The notes below the pieces were generated by a model. That model worked only from the letters and a program-made list of their open reading frames with translations, was not told the origin of the DNA and made no database searches. From JAWXBR01 sp034440235 (GTDB lineage: Bacteria; Bacteroidota; Ignavibacteria; Kapaibacteriales; Kapaibacteriaceae), in the NCBI GenBank assembly GCA_034440235.1, contig JAWXBR010000004.1:1-18491 (forward strand): a DNA stretch of 18,491 nt. Direction: 5' to 3'. The position numbers and the translations under genes were made by a program. Shown piece after piece: positions 7,303 to 14,354 of this stretch. How positions within the stretch are numbered: position 1 is the first letter of the stretch; each line of letters starts with the position of its first letter.

Positions 7303-8749
7303 CTTAGTAAAACTCTAATGCTCTGCAACACTTCAGAACTCTCCACTTCCAATGCCGCTATCTCATCCAGAATGTCTTGCGGTGTACGGTGCGCAACCAC
7401 TTCGCCACCATCGGGATTCTTCACCGATAGATCAAACGTAGTCTGATCGATCGTCGATGCGTCGATGCTCCAGGATTTTGGAGAGACTGCGAATGCCTTT
7501 TGGAGTGCAATGAATTCTTCGAGGTCGGCATCGTTCAGCGGGTTGGTCTTGCCGAAGTTGCGGCCTGCGTTGAGGGAGTAATACCAAGTGTTGCGGGTGG
7601 GTGAGCCTTTTTCGAAGAAGAGGACGACCGTCTTTACGCCTGCGCCCTGGAAGGTGCCGCCGGGACAGTCGAGGATGGTGTGCAGGTTGCACTCTTCGAG
7701 GAGTTATTTGCGGAGGCTTACAGACGCGTTGTCGGTGTTGGAGAGGAAGGTGTTCTTGATGACGATGCCTGCCCGACCACCTGCCTTGAGAATTTTTATG
7801 AAGTGCTGAAGAAAGAGGAAGGCTGTTTCGCCGGTTTTGATGGGAAAGTTCTGCTGGACCTCTTTGCGTTCTTTGCCGCCGAAGGGTGGGTTGGCAAGCA
7901 CGACGTCGTAGCGGTCTTTGTCTTGAATGTCGTTGATGTTTTCGGCAAGGGTGTTGGTATGAAGAATGTTTGGCGCTTCGATGCCGTGCAGAATCATGTT
8001 CATGATTGCAATGACGTAGGCCAGCGATTTCTTTTCCTTGCCGAAGAAGGTGTTCTCTTGAAGGATTTTTACGTCCTTCGTGGTGAGTTCTTTCTTCGAC
8101 TTCATGTAGTCGTACGCTTCGCACAAGAAGCCTGCCGAGCCAACTGCCCCCGTCGTAGATGCGTTCGCCTATCTGTGGGTCTACGACGTTGATGATTGCA
8201 CGAATGAGCGGACGTGGCGTGTAATACTCGCCACCGTTGCGTCCGGCGTTGCCCATGTTTCTGATCTTCGCTTCGTATAGGTGCGAAAGCTCGTGCTTTT
8301 CGACTTGCGTGCGGAAGCGAAGTTCGTCTACCGGACCTATTACATCGCGAAGGGTATAGCCACTTTGAATCTTGTTCTTTATTTCGCCGAATATCTCACC
8401 AATTTTATATTCAATGGTGTTAGGTCCGGTAGCACGCGACTTAAACCCATGCAGATACGGAAAGAGCTTCGCGTTTACGAAGTCTTTTAAATCGTCGCCC
8501 GTCATCGCCTTGTTATGATCGAGCTTTCCGTCAGCCCCCTTGGGCGCAGCCCAAGCCCCCCACCGAAATGGTGCGTCGAGGATACTTCTTGCCTGCGAGT
8601 TGTGCTTCGAGGTCTCGGTCGGTCTCGAAGGCGTCGAGGTATTTCAGGAAGAGCAGCCACGAACTCTGTTCGGTGTAATCTAGTTCGCTTGTGCAGCCGG
8701 CGTCTTTGTGGAGAATGTCATCGATGTTCTTGAAAGTCTGTTCGAACAT
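7299..8749 (-). pseudogene. hsdM: Type I restriction enzyme methylase subunit HsdM, broken by three lesions
   Basis: HsdM is the N6-adenine methyltransferase subunit. The ATG at 8749 opens MFEQTFKNIDDILHKDAGCT. Homology then shifts frame near 8578 (from GKKYP to LDAPFRWGAW), consistent with an 8-bp deletion against the expected length. It shifts again at a run of five G (8147-8151), where one extra base breaks motif I (IYDG, then AVGSAGFLCEA). After NPPFGG (motif IV) and FLSNTDNASVSLRK there is an in-frame TAA at 7704-7706, where a Glu codon (GAA) is expected. Homology then resumes (LLEECNLHTILDC) to the natural TGA at 7299-7301. Each frame shift was checked by arithmetic on the piece coordinates. 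Longer upstream ORF starts run into tRNA-Leu and are not credible. Confidence 0.93.
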
Positions 8750-8776
8750 AGAAGCTGTCCTAAAGCGTAGTGGTTT

Positions 8777-8795
8777 GCCCGCCTCTTCGGCGAGC
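8777..8795 (-). other. Hairpin with GAAGA loop in the hsdM leader
   Basis: On the minus strand GCTCGCC and GGCGGGC pair over 7 positions (one G-U) around the loop GAAGA. It lies about 28 bases upstream of the hsdM start. The absence of a U-tract argues against a classical terminator. Confidence 0.35.
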
Positions 8796-8809
8796 TGGCA
8801 ACCTAGTTT

Positions 8810-8828
8810 GATCGACTCTTCGTCGATC
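8810..8828 (-). other. Hairpin with GAAGA loop directly after tRNA-Leu
   Basis: On the minus strand GATCGAC and GTCGATC pair perfectly over 7 bp around the loop GAAGA, starting at the base after the encoded CCA. It may be a 3' processing or termination signal for the tRNA transcript. It is the first of two hairpins with the same loop. Confidence 0.4.
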
Positions 8829-8915
8829 TGGTGGGCGAGGTGGGACTTGAACCCACACGTCGTTGCCGACACGGGCTTCTGAGACCCGCCTGTCTGCCAA
8901 TTTCAGCACCCGCCC
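8829..8915 (-). tRNA. tRNA-Leu(CAG)
   Basis: The cloverleaf folds by hand. The acceptor GGGCGGG pairs with CTCGCCC, and there is a D-arm with AATTGGCAGA. The anticodon stem CGGGT/GCCCG has loop CTCAGAA (anticodon CAG). The long variable arm TGTCGGCAACGACG is typical of class II tRNAs, and the T-arm is GTGGGTTCAAGTCCCAC. The discriminator is A and the 3' CCA is encoded. It decodes CUG. The restriction island starts downstream of its 3' end. Confidence 0.95.
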
Positions 8916-8989
8916 GGTGTGTAGCTGAGGCGGTGCGCGGAGCGCGCATGCCCGTTGCCCCTTTTCCGACCCTTACCGAAAAACCGCAG

Positions 8990-9076
8990 AGGAGAGGGAG
9001 GGATTCGAACCCTCGATAGCATTGCTACTATAGTAGTTTTCGAGACTACCCGATTCAACCACTCTCGCACCTCTCC
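8990..9076 (-). tRNA. tRNA-Ser(CGA)
   Basis: The acceptor GGAGAGG pairs with CCTCTCC. The anticodon stem GTAGT/ACTAC has loop CTCGAAA (anticodon CGA), followed by a long variable arm and T-arm GAGGGTTCGAATCCCTC. The 3' CCA is not encoded. The base after the acceptor stem is T rather than the G usual for tRNA-Ser. It lies 75 bp upstream of tRNA-Leu on the same strand and may be co-transcribed with it. It decodes UCG. Confidence 0.93.
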
Positions 9077-9079
9077 AAA

Positions 9080-9101
9080 TGCAGCTCTTTGTGGGGCTGC
9101 A
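9080..9101 (-). other. Short stem-loop between the lipoprotein gene and tRNA-Ser
   Basis: TGCAGC and GCTGCA (6 bp) are separated by 10 bases in the 51-bp gap between the lipoprotein stop and tRNA-Ser. It may be a weak terminator or a processing hairpin; the stem is short and support is weak. Confidence 0.2.
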
Positions 9102-9127
9102 AAGATAAGAGGAATGTATGAATAGAC

Positions 9128-11530
9128 TTAGTCCTTCATAAGTAACAACCAGAGTTGAGTCTCCCCACTGGCCCAATCCACGCTGGTGAGGCTTCTCGTC
9201 TCGGTGCCACCGGACGCGACGAGGATCGTGTATGTGATTGACGTGACGTACTGTGCTGCCGACGTCCCTTTGATTTTTGCACCCAATCCCGAAAGAGCGC
9301 CATAGATGTACTCGAGGGGCAGATTCTTTATCGTGATCGACTGTTCTGCAGCGAGCAGAGGCTCCTGACCTGTGAATTGTACAGTTTTTGAATGCGAAAT
9401 GGTAAGGGTCTTAAGGGTCTTTCGGTCTTGGCTAAGGGTGCCACTGACAGAACCTCTCACGCGAAACATGTATGACGTTAGGTCATCGTCGCAAGAAATT
9501 GTTGCCGAGAACGAGTTGCCGTTCCATACCAGCGGCTCGCATGGTGTGGTGAGTCCACCGATACTGTTGATGTATGTTAGGTGATTGAGGCGAGATCCGT
9601 CGGACATTACGATCGGACCTTTGTCAACCTGATCTGCTGGGAATGTGTAGTCACCGATCTGGATGAAAATCTTCTGCGCAAGCGCTCCCACCGTAGCCCA
9701 TGTTTCAGCAGTGTCGATGTCTTTACCAGTCGCACGATTAGAGAGAATAACACCAACCGCGAATCTGCCTTCCTGCTCGAACGTATGTTCTATGGTACTG
9801 TCACCATCAACAATAATCGGGTCGTCGAGGTCATCGAAATACCACGTGTATCGCGCTTGAGCCGGAGCGGTGCCGTTAGAGTGCGCTGTAAACACAACTT
9901 TGTCGTTGAGTTCAACGCTCGTGTCTGCAGGAGTGATTGTCAGACCACTTCGTACAAGCGTTAGCCAGCGGAAGTCGAGGTACGTAGAGTCGGTCTCGGG
10001 ACTGGTGCCGACTTGCGCCATAACGTAAAGTCCAGCAAATAAGCTTGAGCCTTCCTTTAGAGCAAGCGAAAACTTCCCGGCGCGCGCGCGTGCCTTGAGT
10101 TGGTAATCCGGCGTGATAAGCATTGCGTCCTGCAACGATCTGGGCAGATCGAAACCGTACTCACACGACGCACATCTAACCTCAAACTCCAGTTTTCCGT
10201 CGGGTGCCGCAAACAAAGTATCACGGTCGTACTTCGCATAAATGCCGGATTCGGGATCTTTCAACCACAGTTCCCAAGCTGGAAACTTTCCTGAGCCTAT
10301 TGTGCCATTTTTTACTTTCTCCCATTCGGCATCAATGCCCTCATGACTGATAAGCGATGATTTTGCTACGTAATTGATGTGTGGATACGGGGTGCCAAGA
10401 TCATTCGCATTTGCACCCGATGTGTATGGTGCAAATGTGCCGTTTGGTTGCATGAGTATTTCGCGAGCAGCGTTGCCGGGATAGTTCGGATCGCAGACCC
10501 ATATCTTTCCGCCCCCTGCCTTGTATGCAATCATCGCATGTCCACCGCTTGCACTTCGAATTCCGATGTACTGCGGTTTACTCGTCATCCTGATACCGTA
10601 ACAAAACGAAAGGTAGTGGAGGCTGTCGTGCGTGAACTTGGTGGTGCCTGTGTTTTCGAACGTGGTCAGCCACCCATCGCGTTTATCCCAGTCGAGCATA
10701 TCCTGAACGACTGAAGCGAATCGATACCCACGCGGATTGTCTTCCCACATCGCACCGTGTACGAGATCGAAGTTTCCGTTAAGTGCTGGCTGTAGATCGC
10801 GACCTTTCTTCATCGAGAAGTACCACATTGCCGATACCGACTGACCAGCACAATGACCTTTCGGTGCGATATATGAGCCATAGTTTGCGAATTCCCAGTC
10901 ATCGATGCCCGGTGTAAAGGATGTTGACTGAGTGCCATCAAGTTCGTGCTTATCGATGGAGGCAATGATGACATCTACGTATGTTTTCGAGCTCAGAATT
11001 CCACCTTTTGCTCCGTCCGACAGATGACGTCCGGAAAGATGAGCAGTAACAATCGTTATTGTCGTGTCTGTTAGCGACAATGCAGGCACACCTTCGAGTT
11101 CGCCCGTTTCTTCGTCGTAGAAAAACGCCATTGCGAAATGACCAACTGGCAATGTTATCGGCACCGTAACCTGCATTGGCTGATCTGCATATCCACCGCC
11201 ATTGTCCAGTCGGATAAGTGGCGTCAGCACATTAAAGTCAGCACTAAATGTGTGCTTCGTTACCGGTGCTGTGGAAATGCGGAGCGACCGTACAGACGTG
11301 TATGCACCGGCTGGTATGGCAATACGTGCGCCCGTGATGTCCCCTTCTGTTATCGTAACAGTTCCGCCACTCGCACCAACGTCGAACGACGCCGTGTTTG
11401 AACGGGGACCAACTTCTATCTTACCCGCAAGTGGATCGGGACCGACAGTCGAATCCGGACACCCAGTAAGAAATAACGCAAAGAAAACAACACTGATGGC
11501 TGAGGCGATTCGACGTAACAGTTCAAGCAT
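9128..11530 (-). CDS. Large secreted lipoprotein with candidate cysteine-peptidase and PKD-like domains
   Basis: The 800-residue product has a signal peptide with a lipobox (FALFLTGC, Cys24), so it is likely anchored in the cell envelope. Residues about 45-170 have a ZU5-like beta region (GGTVTI, IPAGAY). Residues about 220-400 resemble a C39/papain-like cysteine peptidase: Cys227 in APKGHCAGQS before a helix, His331 in SGGHAMIAY, and Asp347/Asn349 in VCDPNYPG. Residues about 530-615 form a PKD-like fold (TWYFDDL, HTFEQEGRF). The C-terminal 180 residues are beta-rich and unassigned. A weak Shine-Dalgarno (AGGAA) precedes the ATG. Its target is unknown. The two tRNA genes follow it on the same strand. 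Confidence 0.75.
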   Translation of the reverse strand: MLELLRRIASAISVVFFALFLTGCPDSTVGPDPLAGKIEVGPRSNTASFDVGASGGTVTITEGDITGARIAIPAGAYTSVRSLRISTAPVTKHTFSADFNVLTPLIRLDNGGGYADQPMQVTVPITLPVGHFAMAFFYDEETGELEGVPALSLTDTTITIVTAHLSGRHLSDGAKGGILSSKTYVDVIIASIDKHELDGTQSTSFTPGIDDWEFANYGSYIAPKGHCAGQSVSAMWYFSMKKGRDLQPALNGNFDLVHGAMWEDNPRGYRFASVVQDMLDWDKRDGWLTTFENTGTTKFTHDSLHYLSFCYGIRMTSKPQYIGIRSASGGHAMIAYKAGGGKIWVCDPNYPGNAAREILMQPNGTFAPYTSGANANDLGTPYPHINYVAKSSLISHEGIDAEWEKVKNGTIGSGKFPAWELWLKDPESGIYAKYDRDTLFAAPDGKLEFEVRCASCEYGFDLPRSLQDAMLITPDYQLKARARAGKFSLALKEGSSLFAGLYVMAQVGTSPETDSTYLDFRWLTLVRSGLTITPADTSVELNDKVVFTAHSNGTAPAQARYTWYFDDLDDPIIVDGDSTIEHTFEQEGRFAVGVILSNRATGKDIDTAETWATVGALAQKIFIQIGDYTFPADQVDKGPIVMSDGSRLNHLTYINSIGGLTTPCEPLVWNGNSFSATISCDDDLTSYMFRVRGSVSGTLSQDRKTLKTLTISHSKTVQFTGQEPLLAAEQSITIKNLPLEYIYGALSGLGAKIKGTSAAQYVTSITYTILVASGGTETRSLTSVDWASGETQLWLLLMKD

Positions 11531-11606
11531 TGTATGTTCCTACTCTGGAGGTGAAATACCAGATCTCTGGATGTGAAATGCTATACGAGCATTGCAAACC
11601 GCAAAA

Positions 11607-11624
11607 TAAGACAAAAATGTCTTA
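11607..11624 (-). terminator. Candidate terminator after the MFS gene
   Basis: TAAGACA and TGTCTTA form a perfect 7-bp stem with a 4-base loop. On the minus strand it is followed by TTTTG, about 50 bases past the MFS stop codon. The AT-rich stem makes it a weak intrinsic terminator; it could also be an operator in the lipoprotein leader. Confidence 0.4.
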
Positions 11625-11672
11625 AATATCATCTACACGCAAGTTGATGTCGCGAATCTCGATGTTCTCGCA

Positions 11673-12920
11673 TCACCGAGTTTTGCGATACACGAACAAG
11701 AGTCCGAGTAGCGAGACTGCACTAAAGCCTGCGCCTGCGAAGAACGTGGTCGACGCACCAAAGGAGTCCCATAGCGCACCTGCGACCACACTTGCAATAA
11801 GCATGGCAATGCCACAGACAAAGTTGAAGACGCCGTACGCAGTGCCGCGTAGTTCTGTTGGCGTGGTGTCGGCGACCATCGCAGCAAGGAGTCCCTGCGT
11901 GAAGGCCATGTGCAGACCCCAAAGTGTTACGCCCAGACCCAGCATCCATAGATTTTCGCCAAAGCCAAGTACGAGGTCCGCAGCAATGAGCATGACGAGT
12001 CCGATGAGCAGTACCCTCCGCCGATCGATTGTGTCGGACAACTTCCCTGCCGGATACGCAGCGAGTGCGTATGCGATGTTCATAACGACCATCACCATGG
12101 GCACGAGAAGAATGGGGAGTCCGGTGGACTGCGCCTTAAGAATGAGGAACGCTTCGCTGAATCGGGCGAGCGTCAGCAATCCCGCAACGGCTACGAGTTG
12201 CCAGTATGCAGGTCCAACGTTGCGTAGGTCGCGTAGTTGAAGACTTGGCACTTCGGTGTTCAATGTGCGATGTGTTTCTGGCTCTTTTACACCGAACACG
12301 AGAATGGCAACTGCAATGGCTGCGGGGATGACTGCAATCCACAGCACCGTGGTGATGTCGTTTGCAAAGAGGAGCATGCCACCGATGGCGAGCAACGGAC
12401 CCATAAAGGCACCGATCGTGTCGAGCGACTGACGTAGTCCGAAACTTGCACCGCGTACTTCGGGAGGGGCGATGTCGCCTATCAGAGCATCGCGAGGAGC
12501 ACCTCGAATTCCCTTGCCGATGCGATCGATAAAACGGGCAGCAACTACCACCGCCATAGAGTTCGCCAGCGGGAACAACGGCTTTGTAATAAGGGCGAGT
12601 CCGTACCCAATTACCACCAGCACCTTCCGCTTTCGCATGTAGTCGCTTATCGTTCCCGAAAAGATTTTAGTGATCGATGCCGTCGATTCGGCAACACCCT
12701 CTACAACACCAACGAGAATCATGCTTGCCCCGAGTTTCGACACCATCAACACGGGTAATAGGCTGTGGATGAGCTCTGACGAAGCATCCATAAACAGACT
12801 GGTGAGGCCCAGTGCCCAGATGCTCCGCGGAATAACCTTTCGTGCCGTGCTGTTAGTCATATCTGAAGTTCGTGCTGCGTTGTCAGTTATACCTGTAGTT
12901 CGTGCTGCGTTGTCGGTCAT
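11673..12920 (-). CDS. Major facilitator superfamily transporter
   Basis: This is an inner-membrane secondary transporter of 415 residues (normal MFS length), with about twelve hydrophobic segments. An MFS motif A-like GTISDYMRKRK follows the second segment, and there is an equivalent in the second half (GKLSDTIDRRR). The characteristic GIRGAPRDALIGDI and FGLRQSLDTIGAFMGP lie in the middle. The substrate cannot be read from sequence. Divergence from an aquaporin-arsC pair makes a role in arsenic or metalloid efflux possible but unproven. The N-terminus consists of three 10-residue repeats (MTDNAARTTG, ITDNAARTSD, MTNSTARKVI) encoded by tandem 30-bp units. The true start may be the ATG at 12860, which opens the last repeat. 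Confidence 0.85.
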   Translation of the reverse strand: MTDNAARTTGITDNAARTSDMTNSTARKVIPRSIWALGLTSLFMDASSELIHSLLPVLMVSKLGASMILVGVVEGVAESTASITKIFSGTISDYMRKRKVLVVIGYGLALITKPLFPLANSMAVVVAARFIDRIGKGIRGAPRDALIGDIAPPEVRGASFGLRQSLDTIGAFMGPLLAIGGMLLFANDITTVLWIAVIPAAIAVAILVFGVKEPETHRTLNTEVPSLQLRDLRNVGPAYWQLVAVAGLLTLARFSEAFLILKAQSTGLPILLVPMVMVVMNIAYALAAYPAGKLSDTIDRRRVLLIGLVMLIAADLVLGFGENLWMLGLGVTLWGLHMAFTQGLLAAMVADTTPTELRGTAYGVFNFVCGIAMLIASVVAGALWDSFGASTTFFAGAGFSAVSLLGLLFVYRKTR

Positions 12921-12940
12921 ACCTGTAGTTCGTGCCCATT
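12851..12940. repeat. Three tandem 30-bp repeats across the MFS start region
   Basis: Three consecutive 30-bp units (12851-12880, 12881-12910, 12911-12940) share most bases, with common segments such as AGTTCGTGCTGCGT on the plus strand. On the minus strand each unit carries an ACAGGT/CAGAT-like stretch immediately before ATG or ATA, so the translation-initiation context has been copied. Slipped-strand duplication is the likely origin. Confidence 0.8.
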
Positions 12941-13055
12941 CATCAATGCCCGTTGCGGGCTAATCGGTGGACGTCGATATTACGTGTAGATCATCATTTC
13001 GTAACACAGCGGCAGTGTTCCCTATTCAAAGCAATGCTACGCCGTAATATCGCAC
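12941..13055. promoter_or_regulatory. Divergent intergenic region with 10-bp inverted repeat
   Basis: This region separates the divergent MFS and aquaporin genes. CGATATTACG at 12975-12984 and CGTAATATCG at 13043-13052 are exact reverse complements 58 bases apart. One copy ends 3 bases before the aquaporin ATG. This fits two binding sites for one regulator acting on both promoters, but no -10/-35 pair is convincing and no arsR is visible nearby. Confidence 0.45.
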
Positions 13056-13808
13056 ATGACAACAACACGACGTTATGTCGCAGAGTTCCTGGGCACGGCT
13101 TTCCTGCTCATGGCCGTTGTGGGCTCGGGCATCATGGCGCAACGCATGTTTGCCGACACCGGCATAGTTGGCGGCGGTAACGGCGTAACGCATGCTCTGA
13201 CGAATGACGGACTAATGCTCCTAGCAAATGCGATTGCAACCGGCGGTGCGTTAGTTGCACTTATTGTAACCTTTGGTAGCATCTCAGGTGCGCACTTTAA
13301 TCCCGCTGTAACCTTAAGCATGCTCTTGCAGCGTCGCATGCAACCCTCGATTGCAGCCCTGTACGTTGTTGCACAAATCACTGGCGCAATTGTTGGCGTC
13401 GCGTGCTCACATTGGATGTTCGACATGCCAACGTTTGTGGCATCGTCGCACGTGCGCTCTGGTACAGGGGTGTTGTTTGCAGAATGTGTTGCAACGTTCG
13501 GACTCATTGCAGTCGTGATGGCATGTTCGCGACGTGCCCCTTCTCACGACCCTTCCTCAACTCCTACAGACCATCACTATTCACCAGCTCCTTTTGCGGT
13601 TGCGGCCTACATCGTTGCCGCGTACTGGTTTACGTCGTCTACATCTTTCGCTAATCCCGCGGTAACACTTGCGCGCGGTCTAACCGATTCGTTCGCTGGT
13701 ATTCGTATGCAAGGTGCTCCACTCTTCGTAGTAGCACAGGTTGCTTCGGCAACAGTCGCAACGTTTGTCATGCAGTGGTTATTAAACGGCAAAGGAAATC
13801 GTACATGA
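13056..13808 (+). CDS. Aquaglyceroporin (MIP family), arsenic-cluster type
   Basis: This 250-residue membrane channel has the two MIP half-repeats. The NPA boxes lie at residues 82-84 (GAHFNPAVT) and 200-202 (FANPAVTLAR), with six expected membrane helices. The residue after the second NPA is Val, where most aquaporins have the selectivity-filter Arg; this suggests a wider pore for uncharged solutes such as glycerol or arsenite. A hydrophilic, His-rich insertion lies near residues 158-180. It overlaps arsC by 4 bp (ATGA at 13805-13808), the AqpS-ArsC arrangement known from Sinorhizobium meliloti. There arsenite made by ArsC leaves through the channel. No Shine-Dalgarno is evident. Confidence 0.88.
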   Translation: MTTTRRYVAEFLGTAFLLMAVVGSGIMAQRMFADTGIVGGGNGVTHALTNDGLMLLANAIATGGALVALIVTFGSISGAHFNPAVTLSMLLQRRMQPSIAALYVVAQITGAIVGVACSHWMFDMPTFVASSHVRSGTGVLFAECVATFGLIAVVMACSRRAPSHDPSSTPTDHHYSPAPFAVAAYIVAAYWFTSSTSFANPAVTLARGLTDSFAGIRMQGAPLFVVAQVASATVATFVMQWLLNGKGNRT

Positions 13809-14332
13809 ACTACTCAACCGAAGAACTCGCAATGAAGAATTCATCTGTAAAGAACCTGCGTGTGTTGTTCTTATGTACTGCGAACTCGTCGCGCAGTCAG
13901 ATGGCCGAGGGACTCCTACGAGAGCTGAGCTCAAATCGTGAGAGTGCCGCGCTTATTGATGGTGATACGGACCACATTTTTTTCGATGTCGAGAGCGCCG
14001 GATCGCACGCAACACAAGTGCGCGAAGAAGCAGTGCTCGTGATGAGCGACATCGGCATTGATATTTCTAAGCAGCAATCTAAATCGTTAGAAAAGTTTAT
14101 TAACGAGGAATTCGACTACGTCATCACCGTCTGCAATCAGGCAAACGAAACGTGTCCGTTCTTCCCCAACGCCAAACACCGCCTCGCATGGGACTTCCCC
14201 GACCCTGCAGCGCTAGAAGGCACCGAAGCTGTGCGCCTTGCCGAATACACCATCGTTCGAGGCCAAATCGCTGAGAAGATTCGCGAGTTTTACGAAGAGC
14301 TAGTAATCTCTCGGCGCAGCACTAGCAACTGA
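13805..14332 (+). CDS. arsC: Arsenate reductase, thioredoxin-coupled ArsC (LMW-PTP fold)
   Basis: This 175-residue cytoplasmic enzyme reduces arsenate to arsenite. The P-loop is FLCTANSSRSQ (Cys24, Arg30). The two resolving cysteines are Cys110 and Cys117 in ITVCNQANETCPFFP, matching Cys10/82/89 of the staphylococcal enzyme. The acid-containing FPDPA lies near 131-135. The P-loop has Ala where Gly is usual (CTGNS). There is an insertion of about 15 residues near 44-60 compared with my recollection of the family. I chose the ATG at 13805 because it overlaps the aquaporin stop; an ATG at 13775 would lie inside that gene. It ends 22 bp from the convergent rsgA stop. Confidence 0.92.
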   Translation: MNYSTEELAMKNSSVKNLRVLFLCTANSSRSQMAEGLLRELSSNRESAALIDGDTDHIFFDVESAGSHATQVREEAVLVMSDIGIDISKQQSKSLEKFINEEFDYVITVCNQANETCPFFPNAKHRLAWDFPDPAALEGTEAVRLAEYTIVRGQIAEKIREFYEELVISRRSTSN

Positions 14333-14354
14333 CCAGAAGGTCCAATGTTCATAT

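Noticed and set aside
5217..8749. Stop-codon recoding as an explanation for the in-frame TAG and TAA codons
   Set aside because: hsdM also has two frameshifts, and other genes in the window use TAA, TAG or TGA as normal stops, so ordinary gene decay is simpler.
8531..8872. Longer hsdM start at 8872
   Set aside because: It would translate through part of tRNA-Leu; HsdM proteins begin MFEQTFKNIDD, which matches the ATG at 8749.
9372..11576. Plus-strand ORFs across the lipoprotein gene
   Set aside because: They are shadows of the 800-codon minus-strand frame and have no domain signatures.
11644..12240. 198-codon plus-strand ORF opposite the MFS gene
   Set aside because: Its Ser/Ala/Pro-rich composition is that of an antisense frame of a membrane protein gene; the MFS frame is unmistakable.
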